Program-made: the position numbers and the translations under genes | Source of the DNA: Flavobacteriales bacterium | GTDB lineage: Bacteria; Bacteroidota; Bacteroidia; Flavobacteriales; Flavobacteriaceae | Direction: 5' to 3' | Length of the DNA stretch: 30,276 nt | Assembly (NCBI GenBank): GCA_026983815.1 | Contig: JALSTJ010000427.1 | Span: 1-30,276 of the forward strand | The notes under the pieces: generated by a model | Seen by the model: the letters and a program-made list of their open reading frames with translations, nothing else | What the model was told of the DNA's origin: nothing | Databases searched by the model: none | Shown here: positions 1 through 6,685 of the stretch, piece after piece | Layout: the number at the start of each line of letters is the position of its first letter | How positions within the stretch are numbered: position 1 is the first letter of the stretch

Positions 1-507
1 ATAATGGGAGGAAAAAAACTCCGGCAAACCTTACAAGAATATTACGCACAATGGAAAATGAAACATCCGCAACCCGATGATTTTTTTAAAATTGCTCAAA
101 AAATTTCCGGTATGGATTTACGTATTTTCAAAAACGATTGGATAGAAACCACCCACCATATCGATTATGCCGTTGATAAAGTCTCCGCCGAAGGACAAAA
201 AACCAAAATAAAACTCAAACGTTTGGACGAAATGGGTATGCCATTGGATATTTTTGTTCAAGATACTTCCGGCAATTTGTATTATTACTATATTCCGTTA
301 GATTTGTTGAGAAACACCAAAGAAAATCCTTTTCCGAATATGACTCAAAATATGCTCCCCGTTTGGAAATGGGCTGTTCCGCAATATGAGTTTACAATTG
401 ATATTCCTTTGGAAAAAATTGATTTTATTACTATTGACCCTTATAATTTTATGGCGGATATACACCCGGAAAATAATGTTTACAAAAACAATGAAACCCA
501 AAAATAA
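1..507 (+). CDS. M1 family metallopeptidase, C-terminal part (truncated by window edge)
   Basis: The reading frame is open from base 1, so this is the 3' end of a longer gene; the ATG at base 4 is internal. The visible 168 residues resemble the C-terminal part of Bacteroidota M1 zinc aminopeptidases: a helical stretch (LQEYYAQWKMKHPQPDDFF), then 'SGMDLRIFKNDWIETTHHIDY', which is typical of the region after the catalytic domain, and a beta-rich tail. The catalytic HExxH motif would lie upstream and is not visible, so activity cannot be judged. M1 enzymes remove N-terminal residues from peptides. The stop overlaps the start of rnpA by 17 nt, suggesting co-transcription. The family assignment rests on recalled similarity of this tail and is moderately secure. 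Confidence 0.7.
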   Translation: MMGGKKLRQTLQEYYAQWKMKHPQPDDFFKIAQKISGMDLRIFKNDWIETTHHIDYAVDKVSAEGQKTKIKLKRLDEMGMPLDIFVQDTSGNLYYYYIPLDLLRNTKENPFPNMTQNMLPVWKWAVPQYEFTIDIPLEKIDFITIDPYNFMADIHPENNVYKNNETQK

Positions 508-865
508 CACATTACCCAAAAGCAAAATAATCAAAAGCAAAAAGACCATTGAAAAGCTTTTTAAAAAGGCTAATTCCTTACATAAATACCCCGTCCGACT
601 GGTTTTTTCCGTAGAAAAAAATGATGAAAACGGATATAAAACCGCTTTTTTCGTTCCGAAAAAAAAATTTAAAAAAGCTGTGGATAGAAATCGTATCAAA
701 AGATTAATGAGAGAAGCTTTTCGTTTACAGCAAAACCAATTAAATGAGAATTTATTGTATAATTTAATTTGGATATACACCGGCAAAAAACTCCCGGATT
801 TTCATTTGGTTTATAAAAGAATAGAACAATTACTTAAAGAACTGAAATCAAATGGCACAACATAA
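491..865 (+). CDS. rnpA: Ribonuclease P protein component
   Basis: A 124-residue basic protein, the normal size for RnpA, which binds the catalytic RNase P RNA and helps mature tRNA 5' ends. The diagnostic signature is present at about residues 70-80 (DRNRIKRLMREAFR, the R-N-x-x-K-R-x-x-R-E motif), preceded by the lysine-rich 'FVPKKKFKKAV'. The frame is open much further upstream, but that part overlaps the peptidase. The ATG at 491 gives a family-length protein starting MKPKNN; an in-frame ATG at 476 is the alternative. It overlaps the peptidase by 17 nt and yraN by 14 nt. The usual partner rpmH is not next to it. Confidence 0.93.
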   Translation: MKPKNNTLPKSKIIKSKKTIEKLFKKANSLHKYPVRLVFSVEKNDENGYKTAFFVPKKKFKKAVDRNRIKRLMREAFRLQQNQLNENLLYNLIWIYTGKKLPDFHLVYKRIEQLLKELKSNGTT

Positions 866-1211
866 CGAACTGGGCATACAAGGAGAAAAATTGGCACAAG
901 AATTTCTAAAAAATGAAGGATATCAAATTTTAGAAACCAATTGGCGTTTCAAAAAAGCCGAAATCGATATTATTGCACAAAAAGACGATATTATAGCTGT
1001 TGTGGAAGTCAAAACACGTTCATCCGAACATTACGGAAAACCCGAAATTTTTGTCAATAAAAAGAAAACCAAATTATTACAGGAAGCAATCAATCAGTAT
1101 ATCGAAGAAAAAAATCTGGATTTGGAAATCCGATTTGATATCATTTCCGTTATTCTCAATCAATACAGAAAAGATATTGAACATATAAAAGATGCTTATT
1201 ATTGGTATTAA
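852..1211 (+). CDS. yraN: YraN family protein (UPF0102), putative endonuclease-fold protein
   Basis: A 119-residue protein with the full set of YraN/UPF0102 landmarks: the N-terminal 'GIQGEKLAQEFL' helix, 'NWRFKKAEIDIIAQ' with the conserved E-I-D, and 'VVEVKTR' (E-x-K), which together form a PD-(D/E)XK nuclease-like core at residues 36-56. The family is widespread and is predicted to act on nucleic acid, but its cellular role is not settled. It starts 14 nt inside rnpA, so the two are probably translationally coupled. The conserved C-terminal 'ikDAYYW' ending is intact. It is the last plus-strand gene before a convergent junction with the porin gene. Confidence 0.92.
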   Translation: MAQHNELGIQGEKLAQEFLKNEGYQILETNWRFKKAEIDIIAQKDDIIAVVEVKTRSSEHYGKPEIFVNKKKTKLLQEAINQYIEEKNLDLEIRFDIISVILNQYRKDIEHIKDAYYWY

Positions 1212-1240
1212 CTAACAAAAATAAAAATTGCCATTTATTC

Positions 1241-1360
1241 TAACCACTAATGCACTAATACTTTTTTAACCACTAATGCACTAATAATTCATTCGTGAAT
1301 TCGTGGCAAAATAAATTCGTGAATTCGTGGCAAAACAAATTTAGTGAATTCGTGGCAAAA
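1241..1360. repeat. Degenerate direct and inverted repeats between convergent genes
   Basis: Two identical 20-bp copies of TAACCACTAATGCACTAATA lie at 1241-1260 and 1267-1286. Three copies of a 20-21-bp unit containing GTGAATTCGTGGCAAAA follow at 1291-1311, 1315-1335 and 1340-1360 (the third begins TTTAGTGAATTC). The two unit types are related by inversion: CCACTAATGCACTAAT matches the reverse complement of ATTCGTGAATTCGTGG at 13 of 16 positions, so transcripts from either side could form a hairpin here. The block fills the gap between yraN and the porin gene and ends two bases before the porin stop. I recall similar CACTAAT/TTCGTGGC units between genes in other Bacteroidota genomes. Unit spacing is too short and irregular for a CRISPR. 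Confidence 0.8.
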
Positions 1361-1362
1361 AA

Positions 1363-3303
1363 CTAATTAAAAAACACCCAATTAATCCCGAAACGTATCA
1401 AAAAATCCCGATAAGGATAGCCCGGCGCAACATAATATTTTGGCTTTTTATATTCCCAAAGCCCATTGATATGTTCAGCTTTAAAATAGAATCTAAACCG
1501 TTTGACTTTAAAATTCACAAAAACATCCAACAAAGGAAAACCTCCTATTTTTTCCTCGCGTTGCACCACAAAATCCCCCAAAACCGGATGATAATACGGC
1601 GCATAAAACGCTTCAAAATATTTTGCGGTAATTCCGGCTTGCACAAACAAATTCCTATTAAAATATCTGTTGGAATAATACAAACTGCCCCTAACCACAT
1701 AAGCAGGCAACGACAAAACTTCCGAACCTTTTATCACCTTTTGCAACAAAATATCCGGCGAAAAACCGAATTTTCCATAACCAAAATCATTACTATATTT
1801 TACCGAACTCATCAAAACACCTTGTGCCGTCTGCGCCGGTAAAGTATCCGAAGCCGAAAAATAAGTATAATTATTAATCAAAACCTGTTTAAAATCCAGA
1901 CTTCCCCATTTCCTTCGGGAAGCAACCGCAGAAATCTCCTGTGTCAATTCGTTTTTTAAATCGGGGCGATACCAATTCAGATGCTCATAAGCCGACTGAA
2001 ACATCAAATACTTAAAATCCGGACGTGTAGAACTACTCACAAACTTTCCTTTGATATCCGTGATACTATCCGGACGGTATCGCATTTCCACCGCAAACTT
2101 ATATCCTTGTAGCTTTTCCGTGGGAATAACGGATAAATCCGCATCAAAACCTAACTTTCTCCAATCAAAATCCAAATGAGATGTCCAAGAAAAGTCATTA
2201 AATTTTATTTCTCCCGGAATACTTTGTCCCTGAACAACTTTGGTCGAATCGGCAAAATACCGGTTATACAAATACTTAATCCCCGTTTGAATATCAAATT
2301 TTTTATACTGAAAACCCACAGCCGTCAGATTATAAAACTGCTTCAAATTCAAAGAATCCTTAATATCAGAAGCAACAAAAGAAGGACCGAAAAAATCATT
2401 CGCCGCCTTTTGCTGTTCATATTTAAACTTCCTTTGGTGATAAAAAGTTTCATTTATCAGTTTCACCCCTGCTTTTTTAAAAGGTCTAAATTCCTGATAC
2501 AAAAAAACTTGTGAACCTTTTAACAAAGATTTGGCATCCGTAAAATTTACATCGATACGGCTTCTATCCTTAAAAGTTTCTCCACCGTTTTCAAACTGAT
2601 TTCTATCCTTAATCCCTCCGTTTTCATCATTCTGAATATCTTGTGCCAAATACACAAATTTCAATCCGTAATTTTCATTGCTCGACTGATAATTCCAAGC
2701 CGTTTGCAAACGACCCGAACTCGTAGTTGAATTTTTATACAAACCCAATGAACTAATTCCTCTGTAACCCAAAGAAAAATTCAATTGCGGATTGATATTA
2801 GTCGTAACAAAAGCCCGCAACATCTGCCCCTGCCCTATTCCATTGATATAATACAAATCCGAATAAGCCGACGGAACTTTAAAAAAATTTACATCCGAAG
2901 GCAACCGATAGTAAACCGATTTTTGTCCGGCAACAAACTTCGGCAAATCCCCAAAACCTTCGTTATTAATCAAAGACAAATCGGTATATCCAAGCCCCAA
3001 ATTAGAAAAAGCCAAGCGCTCCAAATCATCCTTCAATAAATCGTTTGACTTATAAAAACTCCTGATATTCAGCATTGTATCAACAACCAAACTATCATTT
3101 TTCAAATCAAAAAACTTATAATCCTCCACCTTATACACCACTTTGCTTCGTTTACTACGTTTCATATTTTTTGCCAAACTGTCCAATTTCACCTCATTTC
3201 CACCCAAATTCGGTTTCTTGGGCAAAACTCTTACCTGAGCATTTGCAGTAGGCAAAATCCAAATCGACACAAAAAATAATATGTATTTCAACAAATTTTT
3301 CAC
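1363..3303 (-). CDS. Putative outer-membrane porin (Bacteroidota putative porin family)
   Basis: From the GTG at 3303 the protein is 646 residues, with a clear signal peptide (KNLLKYILFFVSIWILPTANAQ, cleavage expected after A-N-A). The long mature part alternates aromatic and polar residues with frequent turns, as in a large beta-barrel, and ends with the aromatic 'RFGINWVFFN', a typical BAM-recognised C terminus. It matches my recollection of the Bacteroidota 'putative porin' family; the substrate is unknown. The frame stays open to 3471, but that extension crosses a terminator hairpin and a structured intergenic element and would place the signal peptide internally, so I reject it. It is monocistronic as seen, convergent with yraN. 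Confidence 0.8.
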   Translation of the reverse strand: MKNLLKYILFFVSIWILPTANAQVRVLPKKPNLGGNEVKLDSLAKNMKRSKRSKVVYKVEDYKFFDLKNDSLVVDTMLNIRSFYKSNDLLKDDLERLAFSNLGLGYTDLSLINNEGFGDLPKFVAGQKSVYYRLPSDVNFFKVPSAYSDLYYINGIGQGQMLRAFVTTNINPQLNFSLGYRGISSLGLYKNSTTSSGRLQTAWNYQSSNENYGLKFVYLAQDIQNDENGGIKDRNQFENGGETFKDRSRIDVNFTDAKSLLKGSQVFLYQEFRPFKKAGVKLINETFYHQRKFKYEQQKAANDFFGPSFVASDIKDSLNLKQFYNLTAVGFQYKKFDIQTGIKYLYNRYFADSTKVVQGQSIPGEIKFNDFSWTSHLDFDWRKLGFDADLSVIPTEKLQGYKFAVEMRYRPDSITDIKGKFVSSSTRPDFKYLMFQSAYEHLNWYRPDLKNELTQEISAVASRRKWGSLDFKQVLINNYTYFSASDTLPAQTAQGVLMSSVKYSNDFGYGKFGFSPDILLQKVIKGSEVLSLPAYVVRGSLYYSNRYFNRNLFVQAGITAKYFEAFYAPYYHPVLGDFVVQREEKIGGFPLLDVFVNFKVKRFRFYFKAEHINGLWEYKKPKYYVAPGYPYRDFLIRFGINWVFFN

Positions 3304-3308
3304 AGAAC

Positions 3309-3316
3309 CAAAAATA
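3309..3316 (-). promoter_or_regulatory. Bacteroidota -7 element candidate for the porin gene
   Basis: On the minus strand TATTTTTG matches the Bacteroidota TAnnTTTG -7 consensus. It lies five bases before the GTG start of the porin gene, so the transcript would have little or no leader. No convincing TTG at the -33 position is seen, which lowers confidence. Confidence 0.35.
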
Positions 3317-3320
3317 CTAA

Positions 3321-3358
3321 TAAAAAATGAAAAGAGCCTTTCGCAGCAAGCTCTTTTC
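3321..3358 (-). terminator. Intrinsic terminator reading leftward
   Basis: A 9-bp perfect inverted repeat, GAAAAGAGC at 3329-3337 and GCTCTTTTC at 3350-3358, encloses a 12-base loop. On the minus strand the stem is followed by ATTTTTTATT, giving a U-rich tail. It lies about 290 bases past the end of the ATPase gene and just upstream of the porin start, so it probably ends transcripts of the restriction-modification/ATPase operon. Confidence 0.75.
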
Positions 3359-3389
3359 CGTTCATATTTCATCAATAAAAAAATTATTA

Positions 3390-3590
3390 GGGCGTGTCCC
3401 TTCCCCAAGCCAGCCGCCCAAGTCCACGGGTCGGGTGTTTCGTTATAGTCCCGCACCGCAAAAACACACAAAAAATTATAAATTTCAAGAGCTTCCGTTG
3501 GTCGCTTTGCTCTTTATATTTTTGTAGTGTTTTGCAGTGCGGGCGCTGTCACTTCACCCCCTCACGCGGGGCATCATCGCAGCTGTATTC
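3390..3590. repeat. GC-rich structured intergenic element with long-stem hairpin
   Basis: This stretch between the ATPase and porin genes is far richer in GC than its surroundings and has no convincing coding content. Its core is a long imperfect hairpin: 3450-3467 (CCCGCACCGCAAAAACAC) pairs with 3527-3543 (GTGTTTTGCAGTGCGGG). The pairing continues inward through ACAAAAAAT../..ATTTTTGT to AAGAGC/GCTCTT around a loop near 3493-3508. Flanks begin GGGCGTGTCCC (3390-3400) and end near CACGCGGGGC (3563-3572). I recall similarly built GGGCGTGTCCC...TCGGG...GCGGG blocks repeated between genes in many Bacteroidota genomes. It could be a dispersed non-autonomous repeat or a non-coding RNA. Confidence 0.55.
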
Positions 3591-3646
3591 TCATATTAAA
3601 ACAACACTATTTCAAAATCTCAAATTTTTGAATAAATCACAATTTA

Positions 3647-4492
3647 TTAACTTCTAAAATCTTTTTTGAACTCCATTAACTTATCCAAAATCACTTTAAA
3701 GTGTTCAAATTCTTCGTTTTTGAAATTTATATAATTCTTTTCTATAATTGTTTTTGCTTTTGATAGATCTTGGACATTTTTAAAACTTGTGGCTTTTTCT
3801 ATATCTTCTTTCAATATATTTTTATAAGCACTTGGGGCAAAATAATCTTCCATAAAAAATTCTTTTCTTTTGGAAGGAAATCCTTCATACCTGGGATGAG
3901 TAATTGCTGTAATATTTTTATCAGGATTTTTTGACTTTATTTCTTCTACTTTCTTTTTGCCTTTTTTACCATTATCATCCTCATCAAAAGTACAAACACA
4001 CAATTGATTTTTCCCTAATATTGGCAAAACGGATTGTTCCAAGACTACCGGGACATTATCCGCTCCTCCACAATTGATAATTAAATAATTAAAATCCGGA
4101 TACTCGCCTTCAAATCTTTTTAATGCTTCGGTGAGATAATTATAATCGTTTTTGCCTTCCACCAATAAAATATCTTTTTCGGTAGCAGCAATTAAAGTTG
4201 CATCTATTAAAGAAAACTCTCCGCCTGTAATTTCTTCCAATCCTTTTGGTTTATCAAGTTGAAAAACATTAACTCCACTACTGTCTTTATTCGAAAATAT
4301 AAAAATATTTTCCTCATTCAGGTTGTTTAACAAAGTGGGTGAATGAGTAGTAAGTATAGTAAATGCTTTGCTATCCGTAATAAGTTTTTTTATTTCTTTT
4401 TTTCTTTCAATATGCAAATGCGCATCCGGTTCATCTAACAAAATCAAGGAGTTTTCATCGGAAAGTATTTCATTTATCAGCATAATGAGCAT
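3647..4492 (-). CDS. OLD-like ATPase, C-terminal fragment (Walker B + TOPRIM); 3' part of a frameshifted gene
   Basis: This frame carries the second half of an AAA/ABC-type ATPase gene: Walker B with D-loop (LILLDEPDAHLH), the switch histidine region (ILTTHSPTLLN), then a TOPRIM-like nuclease domain with its glutamate in 'ILLVEGKNDYNYL' and the acidic pair in 'CTFDEDDNGKKG'. This ATPase-TOPRIM order is that of OLD-family nucleases and AAA proteins with a DUF4435 domain. The first ATG gives 281 residues, but the frame is open a little further upstream and encodes the missing signature LSEGEKK between 4519 and 4492. With the upstream fragment it would form one protein of about 560 residues. Alone it lacks Walker A and cannot bind ATP normally. 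Confidence 0.8.
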   Translation of the reverse strand: MLIMLINEILSDENSLILLDEPDAHLHIERKKEIKKLITDSKAFTILTTHSPTLLNNLNEENIFIFSNKDSSGVNVFQLDKPKGLEEITGGEFSLIDATLIAATEKDILLVEGKNDYNYLTEALKRFEGEYPDFNYLIINCGGADNVPVVLEQSVLPILGKNQLCVCTFDEDDNGKKGKKKVEEIKSKNPDKNITAITHPRYEGFPSKRKEFFMEDYFAPSAYKNILKEDIEKATSFKNVQDLSKAKTIIEKNYINFKNEEFEHFKVILDKLMEFKKDFRS

Positions 4493-4508
4493 TAACTTCT
4501 TTTCTCCT

Positions 4509-5327
4509 TCACTTAATCCCTTTTATATCAACATTTTTAAATTCAATATTTGTAATAATTTTATCCGCTGTTATTTCGTCGCTTCTTTTGGGCATAGAAG
4601 TAATAAATAAGTAGTAAAAAAGTTTTTTCGTAAAATCTTCATTATTTTTCTGTCCGATTTCCAATGTCTTTATTGTGTTTATATGTATATTTCCGTTACC
4701 TCCTTCTTTTTGAAGTTCCGATAAACGCTTTATCAAAGAAAGTGCTTTGTTTTTTTCATAAAGCCCGTATTTACTTTCATCAATATCAAATCTAATTTCA
4801 ATATTTTCATTATTTATACCAAGTGTTTTATTAATAAATTTTTTTACAATTTGTTTGTCGGAAGTCATTAGGGTTATAAGTGCAATATCCCAAGCGTATT
4901 TATTGATATAAAGCAAATACGGATAACTTGTTGTTTGTCTTTTCAAATTATTAAAAAACTCTTTATAACTATTTAAATAAATATTTTCCCACATCCTCAA
5001 TTCTTCTCCGCTATATGAAGCGATAACATTTGTAGGGAGATAATCCCGAATATTTTTTTTAGTTATTTTTTTACTATCAACTTTCATTTCTCCATTTTTA
5101 ACGGATATAGATTTTCCGTTAATCTTGTAATGTATGTCGTAGTCAAATTTGTCAATTGTTTCGTTATAATAAAGCCCATAAAATATTAGGCTGACAGCCT
5201 CCAATACATTGGATTTTCCGGAACCGTTTATGCCGATAAGGGCAGCATATTGTTCCGATTTGGAAAAATCAAAACTCGTGTTTTGCAAGTTTTTATAGCC
5301 TTCAATTTCCAGTTTTGTTATTTTCAT
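4509..5327 (-). CDS. OLD-like ATPase, N-terminal fragment (Walker A); 5' part of a frameshifted gene
   Basis: The protein begins MKITKLEIEGYKNLQ, the usual start of SMC/RecF/OLD-type ATPases, with a Walker A P-loop (GINGSGKSN) at about residues 33-41. It is mostly helical afterwards and stops at residue 272 directly before the ABC signature. The signature (LSEGEKKL) and everything after it lie in the next reading frame, so a one-base change near 4518-4524 splits the gene. The ATG overlaps the hsdS stop by 4 nt (ATGA), so it is translationally coupled to the restriction-modification operon and probably an accessory defence component. Whether it is a decayed gene, a phase-variable gene or an assembly error cannot be told from one sequence. 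Confidence 0.8.
   Translation of the reverse strand: MKITKLEIEGYKNLQNTSFDFSKSEQYAALIGINGSGKSNVLEAVSLIFYGLYYNETIDKFDYDIHYKINGKSISVKNGEMKVDSKKITKKNIRDYLPTNVIASYSGEELRMWENIYLNSYKEFFNNLKRQTTSYPYLLYINKYAWDIALITLMTSDKQIVKKFINKTLGINNENIEIRFDIDESKYGLYEKNKALSLIKRLSELQKEGGNGNIHINTIKTLEIGQKNNEDFTKKLFYYLFITSMPKRSDEITADKIITNIEFKNVDIKGIK
4515..4527 (-). other. Frameshift site within the OLD-like ATPase gene
   Basis: On the minus strand the junction reads ATAAAAGGGATTAAGTGAA. In the first frame it gives I-K-G-I-K-stop. Removing one A of the AAAA run (4521-4524), or one G of the GGG run (4518-4520), gives I-K-G-L-S-E-G-E-K-K, the ABC signature, continuing into the Walker B fragment. Adjacent A4 and G3 runs are a plausible slippage site. 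Reading through would need a +1 shift (skipping one base). Confidence 0.85.
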
Positions 5328-6685
5328 AGCACAAAAATATTTTGTTCAAATTCTTTTATGGCTTGTTTTCTATTTTCTTCGGCTTGACGACGCAAGTCTT
5401 TGATTTGTTGTTTCAAATCCGAAATATGACGGGCTATTTCTTTTTGAATGGAAAGCGGGGGTAAGGGAATTAAAAGATTTTCCAAATAACTTTTGGGGAC
5501 TCTTTGTTGTCCGGCAGAACCGGTAAAATAATTCATAGCATCTTGCCTGACTGCATTAGTTCTCAATAAATAGTAAACATACTCTATCAAAACTTTATCT
5601 TCCTTTTGTCTAATAATATGATACTCTGTCGAGCCATATCCAACTTTATTAATCAAATTCTTTGCAATTGCCGATTTGCCATTTTGCATACAAGGAGTAA
5701 TTCTGGACCAAAGTAAATCGCCTTCTTTAAATTTAGTATAACCTTTACTTTTTCCTTTGTTACCTATTTCCATATTAATAATTTCACCATATTCATCAGA
5801 TATGTATTTCATCGGAATAAAAGACATTTCAAAATTATCATTATATTTTGAAAAATCTGTCTTGGGATTTATATAAAGAATATCTTTAAGTTTATAATTA
5901 TCATACTTTATGGACATTAAAATTTGTTTTGTATTTCCATACGCAAGTTTATCAACACCCCAAACATCAATATCTTTAAACCTCACCAACTGCAAGCCTT
6001 TGGTTTTCTTTTTTTCTTCCGTTTTTTCAATACCCAGCACTTCAAACAAGTAGTTTTCAATTTCCTGCTCTAATTCACGGGCTTTTTTTTCTTGCTCATT
6101 TGCCTGTTGTATTGTGGCATTGTATTGGGCCACCAAACGGTTTTGTTCTTCCAAAGGCGGTAAGGGGATTTCGAGATTTAAAAGAATTTCATCGGAAATG
6201 TTTCTTCTGCCTGTTGTGCCCGAACTGAATCGTTCGCATATTTTTCTAAAATTTTTACTTGAAGTAACTAAAAACAAATATGTCGGATTTATTAGATGAG
6301 TGTTGATATTAAAAACTGAAAAACTATTTGTAATGACGGCTCCGTCCAATTCTTCCGGAACAATACCAAAGGCTCCGTTTCTGGCATCTATTTTTGAATA
6401 AATAAACTGGCCACCTTTAATCAAAAATTGCCTTTTTGTTTTTATTTGAGAACCTTTTTTAATACCACGCAATATTACTCCTTTTCCATAAAGTTTTATC
6501 GTTACTTGTTTATATTCTTCATTGTCTTTTAAGTTAATTTCTTTTCCATATTTATTTAAAACATTTTCAAGTTTAATTCTGGGAAATTTATCTAGATAAA
6601 AATCGTAAATCTTATATCGCTTCACATCCCACAAAGAGAGTTGCGAAAAAGGAATGGTTTTAAGTATGGATACCGTGCTATTCAT
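5324..6685 (-). CDS. hsdS: Type I-like restriction-modification specificity subunit (HsdS)
   Basis: From the ATG at 6685 this is a 453-residue S subunit with two target-recognition domains in tandem. The first ends in the conserved 'LEIPLPPLEEQNRLVAQYNA' block followed by a coiled-coil helix; the second ends in 'LLIPLPPLSIQKEIARHI' and a C-terminal coiled coil. These repeated motifs are the hallmark of HsdS, each TRD reading half of a bipartite target while the helices set the spacing. The open frame extends to 6757, but that would overlap the DUF1016 gene by 80 nt. The ATG at 6685 overlaps its stop by 8 nt (ATGAATAG); an ATG at 6694 is the alternative. The stop overlaps the ATPase start. Confidence 0.92.
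   Translation of the reverse strand: MNSTVSILKTIPFSQLSLWDVKRYKIYDFYLDKFPRIKLENVLNKYGKEINLKDNEEYKQVTIKLYGKGVILRGIKKGSQIKTKRQFLIKGGQFIYSKIDARNGAFGIVPEELDGAVITNSFSVFNINTHLINPTYLFLVTSSKNFRKICERFSSGTTGRRNISDEILLNLEIPLPPLEEQNRLVAQYNATIQQANEQEKKARELEQEIENYLFEVLGIEKTEEKKKTKGLQLVRFKDIDVWGVDKLAYGNTKQILMSIKYDNYKLKDILYINPKTDFSKYNDNFEMSFIPMKYISDEYGEIINMEIGNKGKSKGYTKFKEGDLLWSRITPCMQNGKSAIAKNLINKVGYGSTEYHIIRQKEDKVLIEYVYYLLRTNAVRQDAMNYFTGSAGQQRVPKSYLENLLIPLPPLSIQKEIARHISDLKQQIKDLRRQAEENRKQAIKEFEQNIFVL

Noticed and set aside
298..786. 162-codon minus-strand open frame
   Set aside because: It is the antisense of the peptidase end and rnpA, both well supported; it has no recognisable protein features.
1241..1360. 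CRISPR array
   Set aside because: Units are ~20 bp with gaps of 3-6 bases and two different unit types; there are no spacers and no cas genes.
3304..3471. Longer start of the porin frame
   Set aside because: It would run through the terminator hairpin and the GC-rich element and bury the signal peptide at residue ~57.
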